Of a stretch of DNA of 64,000 nt, positions 50,793-59,299 are shown one piece after another (position 1 is the stretch's first letter; each line of letters opens with the position of its first letter). Position numbers and translations under genes: made by a program. Under the pieces are notes generated by a model. That model worked only from the letters and a program-made list of their open reading frames with translations, was not told the origin of the DNA and searched no databases. Origin of the DNA: Bradyrhizobium sp. LTSP849 (lineage in GTDB: Bacteria; Pseudomonadota; Alphaproteobacteria; Rhizobiales; Xanthobacteraceae); assembly GCF_000938255.1 (NCBI RefSeq), contig NZ_JYMR01000056.1, positions 1-64,000 of the forward strand. Direction: 5' to 3'.

Positions 50793-51539
50793 ATGGGCGC
50801 TCCTGTTATCCTCATTACCGGCGCTCTGACCGGCATCGGTCGTGCCACCGCATTTGCCTTTGCCAAGGAAGGCGCAACGGTCGTTGCGTCCGGCCGCCGC
50901 GAGGCCGAAGGCAAGGCACTCGAAGCCGAGCTTCGTAGCCTCGGCGCTGAAGCCGCTTTCATTCTGGCGGACGTGCGCCACGAAGACGACGTGCGCAACC
51001 TTGTCGAACAGACTGTCGCGCGCTTCGGCTGCCTGGATGTCGCGGTCAACAATGCCGGTACCGAAGGAAAACCTGGCCCGCTGGCCGAGCAGACGTCCGA
51101 GAGCTATGCAGGGATGTTCGACACCAATGTGCTTGGCACGCTCCTGAGCTTGAAGCACGAACTGCGGGTCATGCAGCCGCAAGGCTCAGGCAGCATCATC
51201 AATATTTCTTCGACCATGGGCGAGCGCGGTGCGGCGAATTTAGCGCTCTACACCGCAAGCAAGCACGCGGTGGAAGGTCTCACGAAATCCGCCGCTCTCG
51301 AAGCCGCTCCTTCGGGCGTCCGCGTCAATGCAGTCGCCCCTGGTCCGACCGAGACCGCGATGCTCGATCGTCTGACCGGGACCCCCGACAAAAAAGCGGC
51401 GTTCTATGCTGCCATACCGCTTAAGCGCGGTGCGAAGCCGGAAGAGATAGCCGACGCGATCGTGTTCCTCGCTTCAGACAAAGCGTCCTTCGTCACCGGC
51501 CAGATTATCAGGATCAACGGCGGCAAAACCGCCATGTGA
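50793..51539 (+). CDS. SDR oxidoreductase (second of two paralogues)
   Basis: 248-residue SDR with TGALTGIGRA (residues 9-18), the regular VAVNNAGTEG, Ser in NISSTMGERG and LYTASKHAVEG with the catalytic Tyr and Lys. It shares long blocks with the preceding gene (for example LITGALTGIGRA, QGSGSIINISST, VRVNAVxPGPT). Divergent residues around the Tyr (TAS versus VGA) and the NNAG motif suggest different substrates or stereochemistry. Both lie in one transcription unit with the GlcG and hydrolase genes. Confidence 0.9.
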   Translation: MGAPVILITGALTGIGRATAFAFAKEGATVVASGRREAEGKALEAELRSLGAEAAFILADVRHEDDVRNLVEQTVARFGCLDVAVNNAGTEGKPGPLAEQTSESYAGMFDTNVLGTLLSLKHELRVMQPQGSGSIINISSTMGERGAANLALYTASKHAVEGLTKSAALEAAPSGVRVNAVAPGPTETAMLDRLTGTPDKKAAFYAAIPLKRGAKPEEIADAIVFLASDKASFVTGQIIRINGGKTAM

Positions 51540-51668
51540 TCGCTCGCGGCAAGCTGATGCTGCCGGGATTTTCATCTTCATATCTTCGGAGCCCGATCAT
51601 GACCACCGACAACCACCAGGGATACGCAAGAGAGTCGATTCATTGCGACCTACACCGGATCAACGCGC

Positions 51669-51690
51669 AGTGCATATGCAGTGCATATCA
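51669..51690. repeat. Tandem 11-bp repeat upstream of the GlcG-like gene
   Basis: AGTGCATATGC is followed directly by AGTGCATATCA; the first copy includes the 10-bp palindrome TGCATATGCA (51671-51680). It lies 18-40 bp before the ATG of the next gene, inside the transcribed leader if the cluster is one operon. Possible protein-binding site; function unknown. Confidence 0.35.
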
Positions 51691-51707
51691 AGTGAGGAGT
51701 GAACCCA

Positions 51708-52145
51708 ATGGCTAACGTTGTGAAGAAACACAGCATCTCTTCTGGGCTGGCACAGAAAATGGTGGATGCAGCTGTGGCAAAAGCCAGCGAACTTGGCGTT
51801 AGCGAGAACGTGGCGATCCTCGATGACGGCGGCAATCTCAAGGCCTTTAGCCGGATGGATGGGGCCTCGATGCCTACCATCGAGATTGCGCAGAAGAAGG
51901 CGTACACCGCTCTATTCGGCGTCTCCACTCAGGACTTTTTCAACTTTATCCAGGGCGACCCGTCGCTTTTGGCCGGCATCCCCACGCTTGCGCGTGTAGC
52001 GGCGTGGGGTGGCGGGTTTCCCATCAAGGTGAACGGCGAGGTTGTCGGGGCGATCGGGGTGAGCGGAGCGCCCATGGTGCAGAACGACATCGATTGCGCG
52101 AGAGCGGCCCTAGCGCTCCTACCGGATGCGGTACCCACTGAGTGA
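51708..52145 (+). CDS. GlcG/HbpS-family protein
   Basis: 145-residue single-domain protein of the GlcG/HbpS/PduO-C family: ISSGLAQKMVDAAVAKASELGVSENVAILDDGGNLKAFSRMDGASMPTIEIAQKKAYTA covers the conserved region, followed by GIPTLARVAAWGGGFPIKVNGEVVGAIGVSGAP. Members bind haem or cobalamin-like ligands or modulate neighbouring catabolic enzymes; the exact role here is unknown. ATG 51708 has GAGGAG upstream. The stop overlaps or closely precedes the hydrolase gene. Confidence 0.87.
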   Translation: MANVVKKHSISSGLAQKMVDAAVAKASELGVSENVAILDDGGNLKAFSRMDGASMPTIEIAQKKAYTALFGVSTQDFFNFIQGDPSLLAGIPTLARVAAWGGGFPIKVNGEVVGAIGVSGAPMVQNDIDCARAALALLPDAVPTE

Positions 52146-52159
52146 AAAGGCCCGACCAG

Positions 52160-53023
52160 ATGGTTCATACCCACCAGACCGCGCCGACGCAGTTCGTCGA
52201 AGCGAACGGAATCCGCTTAGCTTATCGCCGATACGGCAAGGCCGGCGGCGTGCCACTCGTCTTCAACCAGCACTTCACCGGGACGATGGACCATTGGGAT
52301 CCAGCCGTGACCGACGGTTTCGCCAAGGACCGCGAAGTCGTTCTGTTCAATAATGCCGGCGTCTCCAGCAGTTCAGGGCAAGTGCCAACTTCGATCGAGG
52401 GTATGGCCGCCAACGCCATTGCCTTTATCGGAGCGCTGGGTCTTTCAAAGGTCGACGTGTTGGGTTTCTCCATCGGTGGCTTCGTCGCTCAGGAGATCGC
52501 CGGCCAAGCGCCTGGCCTCGTTCGCAAGTTGATCCTTGTCGGGACCGGACCACGCGGTGGCGAGGGTATGGCCAATCTGACGCCCGAGGCGCAGCAAATT
52601 TTCGGCGCAAGCTACGAGGACCCTGACCACCTCTGGCTCGCCGTCCATTTCACCAGGTCGCAAGCAAGCCAGGCGGCTGGCCGCGGTTTCCTCAAGCGGT
52701 TCCGCCTGCGCAAAGAAAACCGAGACCCCGAGGTCAATGAAAAGGTGGCAACCGCACAACTCGAAGCATTAGGCAAATGGGGCATTCGGTTCAAAGGGTC
52801 GTACGACTACCTGAAGTCAATCCGGCAGCCGACGCTGGTGGTGAACGGCGGCAATGACGTGATCATCTACTCCGTGAACTCGTTCATCCTGCAGCAGCAC
52901 CTGCCGAACGCCGAGCTCATTCTCTATCCCGACGCAAATCACGGCTCGCAGTACCAGTATCCCGAACTCTTCGTCCGTCATGTCTCGATGTTCCTGTCGG
53001 AGCACGAGCATCGGTGCGAGTGA
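52160..53023 (+). CDS. Alpha/beta hydrolase (haloperoxidase/esterase-like)
   Basis: 287-residue alpha/beta hydrolase. Core: FVEANGIRLAYRRYGKAGGVPLVFNQHFTGTMDHWDPA (with oxyanion His region), nucleophile elbow G-F-S-I-G-G (VDVLGFSIGGFVAQEIAG, about 98-115), and catalytic His in YPDANHGSQYQYPE near 265; the Asp is probably in NGGNDVIIYS. Similar enzymes hydrolyse esters, lactones or C-C bonds. ATG 52160 is used; GTG 52142, overlapping the GlcG stop, is a possible start. Part of the LysR-divergent cluster. Confidence 0.85.
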   Translation: MVHTHQTAPTQFVEANGIRLAYRRYGKAGGVPLVFNQHFTGTMDHWDPAVTDGFAKDREVVLFNNAGVSSSSGQVPTSIEGMAANAIAFIGALGLSKVDVLGFSIGGFVAQEIAGQAPGLVRKLILVGTGPRGGEGMANLTPEAQQIFGASYEDPDHLWLAVHFTRSQASQAAGRGFLKRFRLRKENRDPEVNEKVATAQLEALGKWGIRFKGSYDYLKSIRQPTLVVNGGNDVIIYSVNSFILQQHLPNAELILYPDANHGSQYQYPELFVRHVSMFLSEHEHRCE

Positions 53024-53070
53024 ATTCCAAAGCGGTCACCTAATCGGCAGCAACAACCAGGACGATGATC

Positions 53071-53817
53071 ATGGCTACTCTGACCGGCAAAACCGCGCTC
53101 GTTACCGGCGGTTCGCGCGGCATAGGACGCGCCAGCGCAATCGCGCTTGCCGCCGCCGGCGCCCAGGTTCTCGTGCATTACGGCCGCGGCGCGAAGGAAG
53201 CCGACGAGGTTGTCGCGCAGATCGCCGAAGCCGGCGGCCGAGCGGATGCCATAGCGACGGACCTTGCCGCCGCGGACGGCGCCGGCAAGCTTGCGAGGCA
53301 GGTCCGCAGTATTGTCGGAGATCGCCTCGACATCCTTGTTGCCAATGCAGGGGTCTTGAAAGCGGCCACCATCGAGGAAACGACGGTCGAGGATTTCGAC
53401 AGGCTGTTCGCAGTCAACGTCCGCGCACCGTTCTTTCTTGTGCAGCAGCTGCTTCCGATTATGTGCAAGGGAAGCAGCATCGTTTTCCTCTCATCGCTCG
53501 CGGCGCGCGCCGTTGTTGGAACGGAACCCGCGTATGCGGCAACCAAGGGTGCCGTCGACACCCTGGTGAAGCATTTCGCCTCGATGCTTGGCGCGCGCGG
53601 TATCCGCGTCAATGCCGTCGCGCCCGGTGTCGTCGAGACGGACATGTTGAACTTCACCAGGATAGACGCGGGCCGCGACTTCGCGCTGGGCATTCAGGCA
53701 ATGAAGCGCCTCGCGCAGCCCGACGACATCGGCGGGGTTATCGCCTTCCTGGCATCCGAAGATGCCCGATGGATCACCGGCGATATCATCCGCGTCGATG
53801 GCGGCTCGAAGCTCTGA
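53071..53817 (+). CDS. SDR oxidoreductase (FabG-like)
   Basis: 248-residue classical SDR, a different subgroup from the two upstream paralogues. TGGSRGIGRA at residues 11-20, ANAG in ILVANAGVLKAA, Ser in LSSLAARAVVG, YAATKGAVDTL with Tyr and Lys, and the C-terminal ITGDIIRVDGGSKL. FabG-like enzymes use NADP(H) on 3-oxo compounds; the true substrate is unknown. ATG 53071 is 8 nt from AGGA; ATG 53065 is possible. It shares the operon with the hydrolase and the MFS transporter. Confidence 0.87.
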   Translation: MATLTGKTALVTGGSRGIGRASAIALAAAGAQVLVHYGRGAKEADEVVAQIAEAGGRADAIATDLAAADGAGKLARQVRSIVGDRLDILVANAGVLKAATIEETTVEDFDRLFAVNVRAPFFLVQQLLPIMCKGSSIVFLSSLAARAVVGTEPAYAATKGAVDTLVKHFASMLGARGIRVNAVAPGVVETDMLNFTRIDAGRDFALGIQAMKRLAQPDDIGGVIAFLASEDARWITGDIIRVDGGSKL

Positions 53818-53850
53818 AGTTGGAATGCCGGGAGCGCCGGGAGTAAAGCG

Positions 53851-55146
53851 ATGATCAAGGGTCCTCCTCTGTCTCTAGCCGCTTGCGGGCCTCACCAACG
53901 CGGCTGCTGTACCCAGCGAAACTCCGCACCGTGCGAGCTTGGGCAACGCACAAGCTTCTGGGTTGCGGCCGGCGTGGTCGCGCACACCTTGTGGACCAGC
54001 GCTGCGCCGGCGATGACCTATCCCCTGTTTGCCGAGGAGTGGCATCTCACCCACACGGTTACGACCGGAGTCTTCGCCATCTATCCTATTGTCGTAGCCG
54101 CCGTTCTGGTCGGCTTCGGTGATGTGTCCGATTATGTCGGCCGTCGCGCCGCAATCCTGTGGGGTGTCGGCGCTTCGCTCTTTGGCACTCTGCTCTTGGC
54201 GCTGGCGCCCGATGTGCTCTGGCTGTTTGCGGGGCGCGCCTTCATGGGCATCGGCGTCGGCCTCACGGCAGGCCCCTCGACCGCCGCAATGGTGGAGTTC
54301 AGCGGCCAAGGAGCGGCGAAGCGCGCCGCCACGATCACAACCATCGCTCAAGCCGTCGGTTTTGCCGCGGCCCTGCTGCTCGGCGGTGCTCTCATTCAAT
54401 ATGCTCCGCTGCCCACGCGGCTGAACTTTTGGGTGCTGTCCGCAGTCCTGGCTGCGCTGTTTGCCGCGGCATGGTTCCTGCCGCGCCATACCGGCACCGA
54501 AGCCCAGGGCCGCTGGCGTCCCAAAACCCCCTTCATACCGAACCATTTGCGCAACGCTTTCGCGGTCGCGGCGGCGGCGGTAACTACTGCCTACACGCAC
54601 GGCGTACTGATCCTATCGCTCGGAAGTCAGGTTGCCCGCGATCTCGTTGGATCGCCCAACGCGCTCGTGAACGGCGCGGCTCTTTCCCTATTCGCAATCG
54701 CCTCGGCCGTGGTCGGGATTGGCGCGAGGAGGCTGCAACCTCGGGCCGCGATGACCGGTGGCGTCGCCGCATCCGCACTAGGCATGGTGCTGCTGGCGGC
54801 GGCGGTCGCTCATCATCATTTGCCAGTTTTCCTCGCCGCTACGGCGATCTCCGGCGCCGGATATAGTCTGCTGTTTTTCGGCGGCCTGCAGACGATCAAC
54901 AGCGCCGCGCCGGTCGAGCACCGCGGCGGCGTGCTCTCGGCAATCTATTTGCTGGCTTATGTGTCGTTGGGTGCCGTCTCGCTGCTTCTCGGTGCGGTGG
55001 CGACCGCGCACGGGCTCGGTTTCGCCGTCAACCTCGGCGCGGGCGTGATCTCCCTGTTCAGCGTGATCACGGTCGCTTTGGTCGCGATGACCGCGCCGGA
55101 TCGATCCAGATTGCTATTCCGTCGAAAAGCGAAGGACAACACATGA
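53851..55146 (+). CDS. Major facilitator superfamily transporter
   Basis: 431-residue MFS protein with twelve likely membrane segments. The motif-A loop GFGDVSDYVGRRAAILWG (about residues 89-106) and GRAFMGIGVGLTAGPSTAAMVEF (motif-B region, about 128-150) are clear. The tail RSRLLFRRKAKDNT is basic and cytoplasmic. The cluster context of several oxidoreductases suggests uptake of a catabolic substrate or export of a product. The stop overlaps the next gene's ATG by 4 bp. Confidence 0.87.
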   Translation: MIKGPPLSLAACGPHQRGCCTQRNSAPCELGQRTSFWVAAGVVAHTLWTSAAPAMTYPLFAEEWHLTHTVTTGVFAIYPIVVAAVLVGFGDVSDYVGRRAAILWGVGASLFGTLLLALAPDVLWLFAGRAFMGIGVGLTAGPSTAAMVEFSGQGAAKRAATITTIAQAVGFAAALLLGGALIQYAPLPTRLNFWVLSAVLAALFAAAWFLPRHTGTEAQGRWRPKTPFIPNHLRNAFAVAAAAVTTAYTHGVLILSLGSQVARDLVGSPNALVNGAALSLFAIASAVVGIGARRLQPRAAMTGGVAASALGMVLLAAAVAHHHLPVFLAATAISGAGYSLLFFGGLQTINSAAPVEHRGGVLSAIYLLAYVSLGAVSLLLGAVATAHGLGFAVNLGAGVISLFSVITVALVAMTAPDRSRLLFRRKAKDNT

Positions 55147-55544
55147 TCAGGACCACACCGGAGCAAAACAAGGCACTCGTGCTCGAAGCATTCGACACGC
55201 TGTTCAACAAACGTGACTACGACGCAGCATCCCGCTTCTGGTCCGACAAATACACGCAGCACAGCGCCCACATCGAACCGGGCCGCGAAGGTCTCTTCAA
55301 CCTCATCAAGGCCTCTCCCGCGTCCCTCAAATATGAGCCGGGCCTGATCTTGGCCGAAGGCGATTTTGTCATCGTCCACGGGCGATTCTCTGGCATTGGA
55401 CTACCAAGAAACTGGATTGCCGCCGACATCGTGCGCATTGCCGACGGGGTGTTGGCCGAACACTGGGACGTTCTCCAGGATGAGGCGGCTCGCGCGGAGT
55501 CGAAGAGCGGTCTGCCAATGTTCGGTGACAGCTTCACCGGTTGA
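55143..55544 (+). CDS. SnoaL-like (NTF2-fold) protein
   Basis: 133-residue protein of the NTF2/SnoaL superfamily: LVLEAFDTLFNKRDYDAASRFWSDKYTQHSAHIEPGREGLFNLI is the typical N-terminal helix-helix-strand region and GVLAEHWDVLQDE the C-terminal strand. Such proteins are cyclases, isomerases or hydrolases, or simply bind small ligands. ATG 55143 overlaps the MFS stop (ATGA). It ends the LysR-divergent cluster. Confidence 0.85.
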   Translation: MIRTTPEQNKALVLEAFDTLFNKRDYDAASRFWSDKYTQHSAHIEPGREGLFNLIKASPASLKYEPGLILAEGDFVIVHGRFSGIGLPRNWIAADIVRIADGVLAEHWDVLQDEAARAESKSGLPMFGDSFTG

Positions 55545-55597
55545 TCTTCGTGCGTCACCGAGGGTCAGCGAGGAATAGATATCTTTGAAGGGTTGTT

Positions 55598-55630
55598 GAC
55601 TTCCGCTGTTGGCCCATCGCTTCCGTTGAC
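55598..55630. repeat. GACTTCCGCTGTTGGCCC-type intergenic word
   Basis: This 33-bp stretch repeats the word found twice near 47.6 kb and lies in the 263-bp interval between the convergent SnoaL-like and NDUFA9-like genes, which otherwise shows nothing recognisable. It looks like a short relic shared by several intergenic regions. Confidence 0.4.
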
Positions 55631-55807
55631 GCGGCACAGCCACATGTCGGCTCATAGGGGCAGACCGGAAGTTCGTAACCGAGCGCCAAACCGACGCTAT
55701 TGACCCCTGAGCTGACCATCGATCTATCGCGCCTAGTGCGCGACCTCGGAGGCAAGCCGCTTCCCGACATCAGTAGTCACATGGTGACACGGTAACGAAG
55801 TCTAGCC

Positions 55808-57085
55808 CTACCTGGTCCGAGCCTTATTTGTGTTATGAGTTTCCTCGTTTGTATGCTTGAGCATCGCTTTGAGTTCTTCTTCGAGCGATCGCGGCGAAAT
55901 TCCGAGTAAACCAAATCCCGGTCGGCTGCCCGAGACCATTGTGTCGATCTGCATAAGCTCAACCTGATTGCGCGTGAGCGGCGGGTGCGGCAGGATCTCA
56001 GCGAGGCCGGCGGCGGCATTCCAGAAAGCAAAGGGTACTCGCACCAGCATTGGCCGCAATCCGGCGGTGCGCGCAATGGTCCGCAACAGCTCCCCGTATG
56101 AGTAAACGCGCGGGCCGGCCAGTTCGTAGATAGGAAACGGTCTTTGTGTTTGCCGCAGGACCTGTGCGATCGCCGCGGCGACGTCGTCCACGTACACCGG
56201 CTGAAGCCTCGTCCTGCCGTCGCCGAATAGCGGATAAGCCGGCAGGGTCCGAAGCAGCCCAAGAATTGTCGTGAGAAAGGCGTCGTCCGGCGCGAACATT
56301 ACAGCCGGGCGGATAACGACTGCGCCAGGGAATGCCGCTTGCACAGCCACCTCGCCCTCGCCGCGATTGCGAATATAGGGCGAAGGCGATGTGGGGTCAG
56401 CGCCTATTCCCGATAGGTGTACAAACCGTTTGATCTCGGCCCGCCGTGCCACTCTAGCGATCCTGGCGGCCGCTTCGACGTGCACCGAATGAAATGTGTC
56501 GCCTCCATGCTCGGCGTAAAGGCTGATCGCGTTGACGACGCCGTCGGCACCCATAACGGCGGCCTCTACAGAGCGCTCGTCATGTGCATCAGCGATGACC
56601 TGTTCCGCGTTGTCGCCCTCGGCCCGCGCAGGATGCCGTGAGGCTGTACGCACCGTAACGGTGGAGACGCTCAAATGGCGCACAACGCGACGACCAACAA
56701 AGCCGGTCCCCCCAAACACGGTCACGCGGTTCATTCCCCGGTCCATCCCGCGATCCTGTGCGACGTTCTGTATTGACCCGCCGAGCGCCGCGGGCACTGC
56801 CTCAGCGGCCTCCGCCGGCGAACTGCCTTTGTCGAGATGATGTGAGATCACATCAATCAAAATTTGCGCTGCAGGGCCGACCGTTTGCCATTCTTTCCTA
56901 GCTTGATCGATCAGCGGCTGCGCCTCATCATAGAGCGTTCCCGCCTGTTCGATGATCGGATGTGCCTTACTGAGAAGATCGATCAGCGCCTTGGTCGCTG
57001 GCAATGACCGCTCAATTTGTTCAAGCTGCGCGTCGCTGAGACCGGAAACGTGACCAATGACTTCAATGAGCAAGTGTTTCAGCAT
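55808..57085 (-). CDS. NDUFA9-like NAD(P)-binding protein with an N-terminal helical domain
   Basis: 425-residue protein in two parts. Residues 1-110 (LKHLLIEVIGHVSGLSDAQLEQIERSLPATKALIDLLSKA) form a helical domain without a known family that is rich in Ala, Leu and acidic residues. Residues 118-425 are an atypical SDR of the complex I NDUFA9/NmrA type: VTVFGGTGFVGRRVVRHL with the dinucleotide motif, HLSGIGADPTSPS, GEGEVAVQAAFPGAVVIRPAVMF and YELAGPRVYSYGELL. There is no catalytic Tyr-Lys pair, so binding rather than redox chemistry is likely. ATG 57085 is the start that keeps the helical domain. Confidence 0.78.
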   Translation of the reverse strand: MLKHLLIEVIGHVSGLSDAQLEQIERSLPATKALIDLLSKAHPIIEQAGTLYDEAQPLIDQARKEWQTVGPAAQILIDVISHHLDKGSSPAEAAEAVPAALGGSIQNVAQDRGMDRGMNRVTVFGGTGFVGRRVVRHLSVSTVTVRTASRHPARAEGDNAEQVIADAHDERSVEAAVMGADGVVNAISLYAEHGGDTFHSVHVEAAARIARVARRAEIKRFVHLSGIGADPTSPSPYIRNRGEGEVAVQAAFPGAVVIRPAVMFAPDDAFLTTILGLLRTLPAYPLFGDGRTRLQPVYVDDVAAAIAQVLRQTQRPFPIYELAGPRVYSYGELLRTIARTAGLRPMLVRVPFAFWNAAAGLAEILPHPPLTRNQVELMQIDTMVSGSRPGFGLLGISPRSLEEELKAMLKHTNEETHNTNKARTR

Positions 57086-57326
57086 AGCGCAACCTTGCTG
57101 GTAGCGACGTACTAACTCAGGGCAACCAAGCGAAAGTGGGCACGGGCTCGGGGGCGTCAGTTGTTGTCTCAGCTGACAGGGCCCGGCTGCCGAGCCCTCA
57201 GAGCTCGGAACAATCGCGCGCAATGGTGGCTGATATTTGATCCACATCGATTATGTCCAGCATCTGGACCCAAATTTCCGTTAGCTGCCTTGGACTGAGT
57301 GACTTGCTCGTTGAGCCGGACCTCTG

Positions 57327-57527
57327 TTAGAGGCTTTCGATATTGTAGATCGGTAGGGCGCCGCGAGGAGCATCTGGAAAGCCCCCTAGCCGCGTAGTAT
57401 CTGGCAGCGGCACACTGTCGCCCCGTCCTGACATCACGGTTCTCTGTTCGCTGGTCCACACGCGCCAAGTCCATCGTCGGCCTCGCCGTTGCACGGTGAT
57501 ATCAGAGATTTCGAATTGGTCAGGCAT
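57327..57527 (-). CDS. Small hypothetical protein
   Basis: 66-residue frame. Its residues PDQFEISDITVQRRGRRWTWRVWTSEQRTVMSGRG read like a compact beta-strand protein, with regular amphipathic composition, more protein-like than its surroundings. The ribosome site before ATG 57527 is weak. It may be a genuine small cytoplasmic protein; no family is recognised. Confidence 0.4.
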   Translation of the reverse strand: MPDQFEISDITVQRRGRRWTWRVWTSEQRTVMSGRGDSVPLPDTTRLGGFPDAPRGALPIYNIESL

Positions 57528-57798
57528 TGCGCTGCACAAAATTGCGGACAGGTCGAGAATAGCCGAACCAGCCGACCAATCCACCACGGGCGGACATACC
57601 CCTCTACGCCGCCGCGTAGGACTTTTCGTAGTCCGGCGGTGTTACGAATTAATTTTGGCCGGAGCAAAACTGTTTGAAGGTTAAAGGACCCCGGTATAGC
57701 ATCAGAAAATCCGGCTTTGATGAAAGCTTTGGAAGTGCCGCCTCATTGGCGGGTTCGTATTCCCCGCAGCATGGCACTTCGTGCTTCCGAGATACGAT

Positions 57799-58431
57799 AT
57801 GTCGTCTCCCAACAGGATTGCGCTCTTTATCGACGGAGCCAATCTCTACGCCACAGCGAAGACGCTCGGCTTCGATATCGATTACAAACGCCTGCTGAGC
57901 GAATTTCAGAGCCGCGGTACGCTTCTGCGCGCCTTCTATTACACTGCCATTATCGAGGACCAAGAGTACTCCTCGATCCGTCCGCTGATCGACTGGCTTG
58001 ACTATAATGGCTACACCGTCGTCACTAAGCCAACCAAGGAGTTCATTGACGCCGGCGGTCGGCGCAAGGTCAAGGGCAACATGGATATTGAGCTCGCTGT
58101 CAGTGCCATGGAGCTCGCCGCCCATATCGACCAGATGGTGCTGTTCTCGGGTGACGGAGACTTCCGGCGCCTGGTCGAGGCGGTACAGCGCCGCGGCGTT
58201 CGGGTCACTGTTATTTCCACGATCGCCAACCCACCGCCGATGATCGCCGACGAGCTGCGCCGCCAGGCCGACGTGTTCACCGATCTTATCGAGCTCCGAG
58301 CTAAGATCAGCCGCGATCCGTCCGAACGCCCGCCCCCCCGTGAGCGCGAGTCGCGCTATCAGCCGCAGCAGATACCCGAGCGTCAGACCATCGCGGGATC
58401 GAAGGGAAACGATAGCGTTCTCGAGAACTGA
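57799..58431 (+). CDS. NYN-domain (LabA/DUF88) protein
   Basis: 210-residue protein of the PIN-like NYN superfamily. The conserved acidic residues are in FIDGANLYATAK (Asp at 11), GNMDIELAVSAMELA (Asp near 97) and LFSGDGDFRRLVEAV (Asp pair near 119). NYN proteins are nucleases or RNA-binding regulators; LabA is linked to circadian output in cyanobacteria. A disordered Arg/Pro/Gln-rich tail starts at about 178. ATG 57799 is chosen because SSPNRIALFIDGANLY is the family N terminus; GTG 57781 is possible. Confidence 0.9.
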   Translation: MSSPNRIALFIDGANLYATAKTLGFDIDYKRLLSEFQSRGTLLRAFYYTAIIEDQEYSSIRPLIDWLDYNGYTVVTKPTKEFIDAGGRRKVKGNMDIELAVSAMELAAHIDQMVLFSGDGDFRRLVEAVQRRGVRVTVISTIANPPPMIADELRRQADVFTDLIELRAKISRDPSERPPPRERESRYQPQQIPERQTIAGSKGNDSVLEN

Positions 58432-58517
58432 TTCCGAGCGAGACCCCTGATGCAATGCAGATATGGCTAAGACTCAGTAGCCACGCACTTGGTCGTGCGT
58501 TCGTTCGAGCTCGGTCC

Positions 58518-58718
58518 CTAGGGAGGGCCGTCTGATTGAAGCTCGTTTGAAAGAGCGTTGGCTAATCTCTCCAGCTCTGATCGCTCTTCGCTCAAACGCT
58601 TCTCGATAAACTTCCGCTCAAATTCGGTCAGGCGGGTTCGCAATAAGCGGCGGTATCGTTGGATGTTGTTGTGACGAGCTTGTGTTCGAGCCGATTGCTC
58701 AGCTTCAATCGTCGGCAT
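58518..58718 (-). CDS. Small coiled-coil hypothetical protein
   Basis: 66-residue highly charged protein (PTIEAEQSARTQARHNNIQRYRRLLRTRLTEFERKFIEKRLSEERSELERLANAL). The sequence is almost entirely alpha-helical with heptad-like leucines. GAGG lies upstream of ATG 58718. I recall near-identical small proteins in Bradyrhizobium genomes, but no function is known. The gene is convergent with the NYN gene. Confidence 0.62.
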   Translation of the reverse strand: MPTIEAEQSARTQARHNNIQRYRRLLRTRLTEFERKFIEKRLSEERSELERLANALSNELQSDGPP

Positions 58719-59154
58719 CTCACACTGGCCTCTTTCATGCACTCCGAAGCCTCGCTGCTTCCCCATGCCTCGCCGGACCTGTGGCCTCACCGGCTAGGAT
58801 CTGGTCACTCAAGCTTACGCCGCCCGGCTCGAAATACAGCGTCCTGGCGGCGTTTATTTCAGCCGGGCCCCTGAAATTCCCAACGCAGTAAGCCTAGCAG
58901 GCCAACAGTGTCGGACGTGTGAAGCAGTTCACAAAGAGCCGAGGGCCGCTATGGCGGGTGCTTCACCTTGATCCAGTGCTTCTGACGCGCGCCACGCTGG
59001 GGCCGATCGCGATGTTTGACACAAGCGCCGCGAGGGTCCAGCAGGCGGCGGCGTCAGGACTCCTCCGTCCGGGGGCGGCCTCTTTGTCTCGTCGTTTGCC
59101 ATACTTTACGGTGTACCTGTTTCCCCATACCGCCCAGGCGCCGCTGACATGAAA

Positions 59155-59187
59155 AGGCCGCAGGATCTGAAGTGGATCCTGCGGCCT
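59155..59187 (-). terminator. Strong intrinsic terminator on the minus strand
   Basis: A perfect 13-bp stem, AGGCCGCAGGATC with its complement, and a 7-nt loop. On the minus strand the stem is followed by TTTTC, the signature of a rho-independent terminator; on the plus strand there is no T tract. No protein gene on the minus strand ends just upstream of it, so the transcript it ends is unknown. Confidence 0.75.
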
Positions 59188-59282
59188 GTCCGGGAAAATT
59201 GATTGTTTACGGAATGAGCACTTCCAGCCCCGGTTACAGTGATGATTTCAGAACTTGGCTCGGGGGTTGAGTCGAAAGCATT

Positions 59283-59299
59283 TGTTCCGAAGCGGAACA
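59283..59299. promoter_or_regulatory. Dyad TGTTCCG-AAG-CGGAACA
   Basis: A perfect 7-3-7 inverted repeat about 100 bp upstream (minus strand) of the strong terminator. It could be an operator or an internal hairpin of a short RNA. Nothing else supports a specific binding protein. Confidence 0.4.

Noticed and set aside
52980..53846. Plus-strand frame of 288 codons overlapping the FabG-like SDR
   Set aside because: Different frame of the same strand with Arg/Cys-rich translation; the SDR frame has all motifs.
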